Below, piece by piece: positions 57,995-64,000 of a stretch of DNA of 64,000 nt. The notes beneath the pieces are model-generated. The model made no database searches, was not told the DNA's origin, and saw only the letters and a program-made list of their open reading frames with translations. The stretch lies in assembly GCA_902782145.1 (NCBI GenBank), contig CACZLZ010000016.1, positions 25,116 through 89,115 on the forward strand. The letters are read 5' to 3'. This DNA is from an uncultured Aeromonadales bacterium (GTDB lineage Bacteria > Pseudomonadota > Gammaproteobacteria > Enterobacterales > Succinivibrionaceae). Made by a program: the position numbers and the translations under genes. Every line of letters begins with the position of its first letter. Position 1 is the stretch's first letter.

Positions 57995-58843
57995 ATGAAT
58001 CAACAAGAAACAGATTATATTTCATTAACTAACGACCTCCTTTTCTACATGGTGTTTACTAGAAATCTTTATGCCCTGCAAGGACTGCTCTCGGTTATGC
58101 TGAATATACCTGAGTCAAGCATTAAGCAGATAGAAGTGCAAAATCCAATGCAGTATTCAGAAGTTTTTGATTCAAAACTGACGGTCCTAGATTTGAAAGT
58201 CCATATGAACAACAACACCTACATTCTTGGTGAAGTTCAGGTCAGGAAGTTTGAACACTGGACCAATCGCACTCTGGGTTACGCCTGCAGACAAATTGCG
58301 GATCAGATCCATGGTAAATTTTCCTATTCAGACCTTGAACCTGTGATTCAGATTTCCATCATGGATTGCTCACTTTTCCCAGAGCATAAATGTTTCTTCG
58401 CCAAATATATTCTGAAGGATGAAGATGGATATCCTTATACGGATAAACTCCAATTCATCGTTATGGATCTCACCCAAATAGGCATAGCAACTGAAGATCA
58501 AAAGAAACAGGGACTTGTTGAATGGGCGATGGCATTTAAAGCTGGCTCGTGGGAAGAATTAAATAACATCACCAATCACAGTATAAAAGAGGCGGTAAAG
58601 ACTATGAAACTTATCATGTCAGATCCAACAGAGAAGGAAAAGATCCGTATGCGTGAAGACGCTCGAAGGGACGAAATCACGCAATTGGAAGCAGCTAAAA
58701 GAATAGGAAAGGAAGAGGGAATAGAAGAAGGAATAGAGAAGAATAAGCGTGACAATGCCAGACGGATGAAGGAAGATGGCGTGGATGTAACTTTGATCTC
58801 AAAATACACCGGACTGACATCAGATCAGATTTCTCAACTTTAA
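57995..58843 (+). CDS. Rpn family PD-(D/E)XK nuclease / putative transposase
   Basis: 282 residues. The opening SLTNDLLFYMVFTRN followed by a loop to LTVLDLKVHMNNNTYILGEVQVRKF gives the D...ExQ-type nuclease core of the Rpn/PD-(D/E)XK transposase-like family. A middle Y/F-rich part and a Lys/Glu coiled tail (RIGKEEGIEEGIEKNKRDNA) with a small final helix (ISKYTGLTSDQISQL) are typical. Rpn proteins stimulate RecA-independent recombination in E. coli. It is inserted between hsdS and the DUF3990 gene on the same strand. Confidence 0.85.
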   Translation: MNQQETDYISLTNDLLFYMVFTRNLYALQGLLSVMLNIPESSIKQIEVQNPMQYSEVFDSKLTVLDLKVHMNNNTYILGEVQVRKFEHWTNRTLGYACRQIADQIHGKFSYSDLEPVIQISIMDCSLFPEHKCFFAKYILKDEDGYPYTDKLQFIVMDLTQIGIATEDQKKQGLVEWAMAFKAGSWEELNNITNHSIKEAVKTMKLIMSDPTEKEKIRMREDARRDEITQLEAAKRIGKEEGIEEGIEKNKRDNARRMKEDGVDVTLISKYTGLTSDQISQL

Positions 58844-59158
58844 TGAGAGCTGAATCCGTGAGCACCCGGACGAGAAGGTAATCCGTTGCCAGCCCCAAAA
58901 TCGTGTGACCGTGAAGGCCAATTGAAAAATGTGACTAAATTCATAAAATTGCTTTGGTATATTAAAGTAACCGGTTTTTATTTATTTGATCACCTGATTT
59001 TGAGCCGATTTCCGTGCTTGTTTCAGCAAAACAATTTTTCTTCAATACATGTTTCCCTCAGATAAATAAATATATTAGATACTCAATTTACATGCACACG
59101 TTTATAATAATAAATATAACTGCTTTCATATTTATTTGACAAGCTGGAGTTACTTTGC
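58844..59158. other. AT-rich intergenic gap before the DUF3990 cassette
   Basis: About 315 bases, strongly AT-rich from 58920 on, no gene. It probably holds the promoter of the following three-gene cassette, which would then be transcribed independently of hsdM-hsdS. Confidence 0.4.
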
Positions 59159-59637
59159 ATGATATTATTCCATGCAGTAATGTAGAGGTAAAACTACCAG
59201 CTTTACGTTACTCTAGAAGATCACTGGATTTTGGGGCAGTTTTTTATACTACAACTGATTTTTCCCAATCTGAGAAATGGGCTAAACGTATTACAAATGT
59301 AAGACAATTTGGAAAACCTGTAATTTCAGTGTATGAAATTAGAGACAAAGATCTTGATCAACTTTCAATTTTAAAATTTAGTAGTGCGGACATTAGTTGG
59401 TTAAAACTGGTTGTAAAGTTTCGTACTGAATTAAATTTTGAATGCAACTATGATATTATCACAGGACCAGTAGCTAATGATAGAACCGTAGATGTAATTA
59501 ATCAATACATCGCAGGTACCTATGATGACGACATTGCTCTTAGACTCCTTTTACCTATGCAATTAAAAGATCAGTGGACCTTAAAAACTGAGAAAGCACT
59601 TTCTTTATTATCATGGAAAGAGTTAATTGTACTATGA
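59159..59637 (+). pseudogene. DUF3990 (ADP-ribosyltransferase-like) gene, frameshifted at its start
   Basis: The natural start is ATG 59159 with GGAG nine bases upstream; it reads MILFH and would continue GSN if one G were present near 59173 (CCATGCAGT instead of CCATGGCAGT). As it stands that frame stops at once. The rest of the family is open in the other frame: NVEVKLPALRYSRRSLDFGA, then FYTTTDFSQSEKWAKR, the DUF3990 signature. This fold is related to ADP-ribosyltransferases and is suspected to be a toxin. A TTG-started reading from 59155 would rescue translation. Its end overlaps the next ATG (ATGA). Confidence 0.75.
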
Positions 59638-59879
59638 TTAAGCAATTTCCTAATATCCTTTATTATTATGATCATGCGGTAACAGATTTAATGATGGAAA
59701 AGTACGGTTTTGATCGTATGGAAGTGCTAAGACGATTTGTTACATCAAAAACCCATAAATTATTAGAAGATTCTGAAAATGGTTTATCTTCATTCGGGTG
59801 CTATGGAATTTTTGATATTTGGGAATGCGAAGTTGTTACAGGTGACCCCGGTAATTCAATTTATATTCGAGGTGAATAA
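59634..59879 (+). CDS. small DUF3791-like protein, likely partner of DUF3990
   Basis: 81 residues from ATG 59634, overlapping the DUF3990 stop by four bases. Helical start LYYYDHAVTDLMMEKYGFD, then MEVLRRFVTSKTHKLLEDSENG and a Tyr/acidic end. The SKT-LLED-GL pattern recalls DUF3791-type small proteins found beside DUF3990 genes. Probably an antitoxin or companion (inference). Confidence 0.65.
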   Translation: MIKQFPNILYYYDHAVTDLMMEKYGFDRMEVLRRFVTSKTHKLLEDSENGLSSFGCYGIFDIWECEVVTGDPGNSIYIRGE

Positions 59880-60130
59880 TGAAGCTATCCCAAATTGATG
59901 AAGAAATGTGGTTTTTTATTTATTTGCTTGAACATTATGCTAAATTTAAGAACAGATTTACAGGAGATGTCTTACAGGAATGGGATAAACTAGGTATCAC
60001 AAACGAAATTTATAATGGATATTTTCAGTATCACCAAGAACGAATAGAAAATGCGTTTAACGATATAGACAGTCTTGTTTCAACAGGCAAACATCTGCAA
60101 AGTACGCATATTCACTTGGGAACAGAGTAA
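59879..60130 (+). CDS. second small DUF3791-like protein
   Basis: 83 residues; the ATG shares a base with the preceding stop (TAATG). The core WFFIYLLEHYAKFKNRFTGD, GITNEIYNGYFQYHQER and DIDSLV fit DUF3791. The final residues (HLGTE) and its stop are encoded by the first bases of the decayed hsdS fragment, so the original C-terminus was probably changed by the insertion. Coupled tightly to the previous gene. Confidence 0.65.
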   Translation: MKLSQIDEEMWFFIYLLEHYAKFKNRFTGDVLQEWDKLGITNEIYNGYFQYHQERIENAFNDIDSLVSTGKHLQSTHIHLGTE

Positions 60131-60635
60131 GTTATATGAAGTTGCGGATTTCAATCCAAAATCTGAACTGCCTGAGACCTTTGAGTATGTTGACTTCGAA
60201 TCTGTTATCGGAACGGAATGATATCTCACAGAACAGACGCAATGGATACAGCACCATCAAGGGCGCAAAGATTGGCACAGACGGGTGATGTATTCTTCGA
60301 AACTGTAAGACCATATCAGAGAAATAACTATTTGTTTGTAAAGCCTGATACTATCTATGTTTTTTACTGGATATGCGCTGCTGAAATCGAAGATAGATGC
60401 GCAGTTTCTTATGTGTTTTCTGCAGACAGATAGTTTTGTAAAGGTGTCTTTGGATAATTGCACAGGAACGAGTTATCCTGCAATAAATTCAAATAGCCTT
60501 TCAAATTTAGAGATTACTCTGCCAGTTTCAGAAGATGACCAAAGAAGAATTGGTAGTTTCATTACCAACATCGATAACCTCATTACCCTTCATCAGCGTA
60601 AGTGCTATACTCTGAAATCTGCAAAAATGCAATAA
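60114..60635 (+). pseudogene. decayed second hsdS (specificity subunit) fragment
   Basis: Begins at the TWEQSKLYEVADFNP motif, cognate to FTDPWEQRKL of HsdS, then needs two frame changes (near 60221, GAATGA; and near 60360) to continue: QRLAQTGDVFFETVRPYQRN, SKIDAQFLMCFLQTDS, TGTSYPAINSNSLSNLEI, LPVSEDDQRRIGSFITNI and LITLHQRKCYTLKSAKMQ. It lies between the DUF3990 cassette and hsdR, and shares exchange repeats with hsdS, so it could act as a silent TRD donor. Confidence 0.85.
60582..60604 (+). repeat. hsdS exchange repeat, copy 3
   Basis: Exact 23-bp copy of the sequence at 57291 and 57861, located in the hsdS remnant. Confidence 0.85.
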
Positions 60636-60669
60636 TTCGTTCAAAATATGTTTGCATAGGATCCTCGAA

Positions 60670-63600
60670 ATGGCTGAACTAGAATCAACAATTGAAAATA
60701 ATTTAATAAATCAGCTTTGTCTCGGAGATTCGCAATGGGAGTACCGCGCTGATTTAAAAACAGAGTATGATCTCTGGACTAACTTCAAACAAATCCTCGA
60801 ACAAAACAACAAAGCAAAGCTTAACGATCAGCCTCTTTCCGATTCAGAATTTGAACAGGTTAAGAATCAGATTTCCTTCGCTTCATTCTATGAAGCTGGC
60901 AAATGGCTCGTGGGGGAAAGCGGTCTTGTCCAGGTTCATGTCCAACGCGGCAACGACATTTTACATCTGACGGTTCTAAACCAGGAGCACATCTCAGGTG
61001 GAACAAGTGTTTACCAGGTGATCAACCAGTATCAGGCTTTGAAAGAAAATAGAGAGAATACTCTTTCCTCCAGAGACCGTCGCTTTGATGTGACGCTGCT
61101 GATTAACGGTCTTCCCATGATCCATATCGAGCTCAAAAACCGTGAACATTCTTATATGGACGGGTTCCGTCAAATCAAAAAGTACATTGCCGAAGGAAAA
61201 TTTAAAGGAATTTTTTCGGCAGTTCAGATGTTTGTTGTCAGTAATGCCGCCAAGACCTGCTACTTCAGTGCAGCCAGGGACACCGAACTGAATGAGAAAT
61301 TCATATCATGCTGGCTAGATGCTGATAACAAACCTGTTCATGACTATCTCGACTTCGCAAAGAAGGTTCTGAGGATCCCTCAAGCCCATGAAATGGTCTC
61401 CAAATACACCGTCCTGGACAATGACGCTAAAAGACTGTTGCTCCTGCGGCCTTACCAGATCCACGCAATAGAGGCCATGAGGTCCGCATCCAGAAGGGGC
61501 AAATCCGGCTATATATGGCATACCACCGGTTCCGGGAAAACCATGACCTCATACAAAGCCACAAGGAATCTGCTGATTGATATCCCCTCCATTGAGAAGA
61601 CTGTTTTCCTGATCGACAGGAGGGATCTTGACAATCAGACCAAAATGGCCTTCCAGTCATATGCGGACAACGACAAGATAGATGTGGATGAAACGGATAA
61701 CGTTACAGATCTTATAAAAAAACTGGGCAATGATGAGCGCCAGATGATCGTGACCACTATCCAGAAAATGCAGATCATGATTGGCCGCCGGCTTACTGAA
61801 TCTCACCCGAAATACAAGAAAATCAGAGATCTGAAGGTAGCTTTTGTTGTTGATGAGTGCCACAGGACCATCACCCCCAAAACCAAGAGGGAATTCGAGA
61901 AATTTTTCAGCGGATCCCTTTGGTACGGTTTTACCGGGACTCCGAGATTCGCCGAGAATCCTTATCCGCAAATGGGCGATTTGCCCAGGACCACCGGATC
62001 CCTGTACGGAAACCGAAACAGCATGACCAGAGACGGCTCCGGGAACAAAACCATACAGGATGAGCCGCCCCTCCATAAATACACCATCAAGGATGCCGTT
62101 CATGATGATGCAGTGCTCGGCTTCATGATTGAGTATCTCGACAGTGCCGAGGACGGAGAACAGCCGGATTACGAAAGTGAAAATCACATGCTCACTGTCC
62201 TTAACACCATTCTCAACAAGTCCAACGTCAAGTTTGGCATCGAGAATGGCAGAGGGAAAACCTACGAGGCCATTCTGACCACCACCTCCATCAAGAAAGC
62301 CCAGAGATATTATGAACTTCTGAGGCAGATCAAAAACAGAGAAGGCAAGATCAGGATAAACGATAGGATACTGAAGATCCTTCCGGACTTTCCCAAATTC
62401 GCCATCACCTATTCGGTCACTGAAAATGACGAATGCTCCCATGTGAATCAGGACAAGATGAGCGAGTCCCTGAACGACTACAACATGATGTTCGGCACCC
62501 ACTACGGCATCGAACAGATTAGCGCTTACAACACCAACCTAAATGACCGACTTGCGAGGAAGATTGACAGGTACAAGGCAAGAAATGAGCAACTGGATCT
62601 GGTTATTGTGGTTGACCGGTTGCTCACCGGTTTTGACGCTCCGTGTCTGTCGACTCTCTTCATAGACCGGCCACCGATGCAGTCCCACGACATAATCCAG
62701 GCACTGTCCAGAACCAACCGCCTCTTTGACCGGAGAAAGAAATACGGGCAGATAGTCACATTCCAGGCACATGAAGAGTTCAAAACAGCCGTTGATGATG
62801 CCCTGAAGCTGTTTTCAGCAGGAGGCATTGGCAAAGCCGTGGCTGGCGACTGGGATGAGACAGAAGCGGCTTTTATATCGTCCGTGGCGGATCTGCGTAC
62901 CGTGGCAGTCACGCCTGACGTCATCCCCGGGTTCTCCAAAAAAGAAAAGATCCAATTCATTAACTGCTTTAAGAAGTTTGATTCACTGCTGACGCAATTA
63001 AGATGTTACACCAAATTTGAAGGTAAAAGCCTTGAGGATTATGGGATGTCCGAAAGGGAATATGAAGAGTATGCTGCGCATTTCCGCAATATAATTGAGG
63101 AGTTCAAGTCTGATGGTGAGCCTAAGCCTATGCCGGGAGGTGACGGTGGTGACGGCGGGGAGCCCACTCCTGTTGACACGGACTATGAGCCCATTGCGTA
63201 CTGCCAGGTTACCATAGACTACGAATATATTATCAGTCTGATCCAGAACATGGTCTCGTCACTGGAGGAAGACAGTGAGGAGGACTTCAGATCCAAAATT
63301 GCGGAAATCCGCAGCTTCATTGCCGAGTTCAGCAAATCAAATGCCAAACTCGCTCACCTCATGTATCAGATCCTTGAAGGAATTGAGAAAGACAAGGCCG
63401 CATACAAGGGAAGGAATATTTCTGAAATCTTCATTGATATGAAAAATGATCTGGTTACCAGGATAGCTGACACTTTTTCCCAGAAATGGTTTGTGGACAA
63501 AGATGCGGTTCAGCATGCGTTAGAAAATCACCGGAATGGCACTATCCCGAATATCAGCGATCTTAAGAACAGACTTGACTACGAAAAATATAGGGAAAGC

Positions 63601-63708
63601 ACTCCAGAGCCACTTAAAAAGCTAAAGGCAAAAGTAAACATGGTCAGCGAACTTGAGAAAATTATCAGGGAGGAGGTTATACCGCTTCAAATAGGCGTAA
63701 GCTACTAA
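60670..63708 (+). CDS. hsdR: type I restriction endonuclease subunit R
   Basis: 1012 residues from ATG 60670 (AGGA eight bases upstream); a TTG at 60652 is less likely. N-terminal nuclease core with FDVTLLINGLPMIHIELKNR (D, ExK). SF2 motor: Q-like motif RPYQIHAIEAM, Walker A HTTGSGKTMTS, DEAD-like VVDECHR, motif III TGTPRF, and later VVDRLLTGFDAP and QALSRTNR (motif VI). C-terminal coiled region contacts HsdM/HsdS. It cuts unmodified DNA after translocation. Last gene of the disrupted hsd locus. Confidence 0.95.
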   Translation: MAELESTIENNLINQLCLGDSQWEYRADLKTEYDLWTNFKQILEQNNKAKLNDQPLSDSEFEQVKNQISFASFYEAGKWLVGESGLVQVHVQRGNDILHLTVLNQEHISGGTSVYQVINQYQALKENRENTLSSRDRRFDVTLLINGLPMIHIELKNREHSYMDGFRQIKKYIAEGKFKGIFSAVQMFVVSNAAKTCYFSAARDTELNEKFISCWLDADNKPVHDYLDFAKKVLRIPQAHEMVSKYTVLDNDAKRLLLLRPYQIHAIEAMRSASRRGKSGYIWHTTGSGKTMTSYKATRNLLIDIPSIEKTVFLIDRRDLDNQTKMAFQSYADNDKIDVDETDNVTDLIKKLGNDERQMIVTTIQKMQIMIGRRLTESHPKYKKIRDLKVAFVVDECHRTITPKTKREFEKFFSGSLWYGFTGTPRFAENPYPQMGDLPRTTGSLYGNRNSMTRDGSGNKTIQDEPPLHKYTIKDAVHDDAVLGFMIEYLDSAEDGEQPDYESENHMLTVLNTILNKSNVKFGIENGRGKTYEAILTTTSIKKAQRYYELLRQIKNREGKIRINDRILKILPDFPKFAITYSVTENDECSHVNQDKMSESLNDYNMMFGTHYGIEQISAYNTNLNDRLARKIDRYKARNEQLDLVIVVDRLLTGFDAPCLSTLFIDRPPMQSHDIIQALSRTNRLFDRRKKYGQIVTFQAHEEFKTAVDDALKLFSAGGIGKAVAGDWDETEAAFISSVADLRTVAVTPDVIPGFSKKEKIQFINCFKKFDSLLTQLRCYTKFEGKSLEDYGMSEREYEEYAAHFRNIIEEFKSDGEPKPMPGGDGGDGGEPTPVDTDYEPIAYCQVTIDYEYIISLIQNMVSSLEEDSEEDFRSKIAEIRSFIAEFSKSNAKLAHLMYQILEGIEKDKAAYKGRNISEIFIDMKNDLVTRIADTFSQKWFVDKDAVQHALENHRNGTIPNISDLKNRLDYEKYRESTPEPLKKLKAKVNMVSELEKIIREEVIPLQIGVSY

Positions 63709-63760
63709 TCCTTATCCAAGATCTTTATTATAAGCAACAGTCAGATCCGAGGTAACCAGA

Positions 63761-64000
63761 ATGCTGAAATCTATAGATGTGGGTGCCGAATTATTTCACG
63801 AATTAATAGAAAGCAACAGTTATTACGTAGATAAGACCCTCTTTTTAAGAACTGTTTTTAAAGAAAACACATCAAAGGTGATGCTCATCACCAGACCAAG
63901 ACGTTTTGGCAAAACCCTCACCATGTCCACCTTCCACGACTTTTTGACTCTTGATCCTGAAAATCCGGGTGATCTTTCCCGGCAGCAAAAATGGTTTGCC
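63761..64000 (+). CDS. AAA-ATPase-like protein, truncated by right edge
   Basis: 80 codons visible. GAGG lies eight bases before the ATG. Family signature: NSYYVDKTLFLRTVF, then P-loop ITRPRRFGKTLTMSTFHDFL, as in the genes at 13096 and 20772. The C-terminal PD-(D/E)XK part would lie beyond the edge. AT-rich, so part of the same island. Confidence 0.85.
   Translation, partial: MLKSIDVGAELFHELIESNSYYVDKTLFLRTVFKENTSKVMLITRPRRFGKTLTMSTFHDFLTLDPENPGDLSRQQKWFA

Overview
The window reads as chromosome of a GC-rich gammaproteobacterium. Gene content and order match that class closely: clpS-clpA-trxB-aat beside a divergent cspD, mnmA-hflD-purB, grpE divergent from nadK-recN-bamE, dnaK-dnaJ, and yhbY next to greA. 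Expanded AAA-ATPase/PD-(D/E)XK proteins, DUF285 repeat proteins and rumen/gut-type accessory genes make Succinivibrionaceae (Aeromonadales) the best guess, but that placement is inference. The backbone is GC-rich and unusually dense in GATC. Two AT-rich stretches (about 20.3-23.6 kb and 55.0-64.0 kb) look horizontally acquired.

Layout. 1-5.5 kb: a leftward operon of a P-loop GTPase, two paralogous zinc-ribbon proteins and a Hanks-type Ser/Thr kinase that runs off the left edge; it is divergent from a WYL-domain regulator (6.1-7.1 kb), with repeated GGATAG-type sites between them. 7.3-12.9 kb: N-degron and thioredoxin genes (aat, trxB, clpA, clpS) and cspD. 13.1-20.2 kb: an AAA-ATPase-like protein, icd, then mnmA-hflD-purB. 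20.3-23.6 kb: an AT-rich patch with an AAA-ATPase/PD-(D/E)XK gene, pieces of a broken DUF4143 ATPase and an 84-bp direct repeat. 23.8-26.5 kb: four secreted or lipidated proteins rich in His/Pro/Asp repeats, one frameshifted by an 8-bp duplication. 26.5-36.7 kb: pdxH, a lipoprotein, ygiQ, a ClpP-like/TPR exported protein, purM, a zinc protein, a REC-HD-GYP regulator, dnaQ and yhbY.

36.8-46 kb is the heat-shock block: greA, dnaJ, dnaK, a 790-residue protein fusing a divergent DnaK to a complete GrpE domain, the ordinary grpE, then nadK. grpE has a textbook sigma-32 promoter and dnaK a weaker one. The DnaK-GrpE fusion, with degraded ATPase motifs and sitting between the genes it resembles, is the most striking item here. 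46-54.6 kb: recN, bamE, an S8 lipoprotein protease translationally coupled to a small exported protein, a DUF285 repeat protein, rnfH and ackA.

55.1-64 kb: an AT-rich type I restriction-modification locus (hsdM, hsdS, hsdR) interrupted between hsdS and hsdR by an Rpn-type nuclease, a frameshifted DUF3990 gene, two small overlapping DUF3791-like genes and a decayed second hsdS. Repeats in hsdS and the remnant suggest specificity shuffling. A third AAA-ATPase-like gene starts at the right edge. I saw no tRNA, rRNA or CRISPR array.
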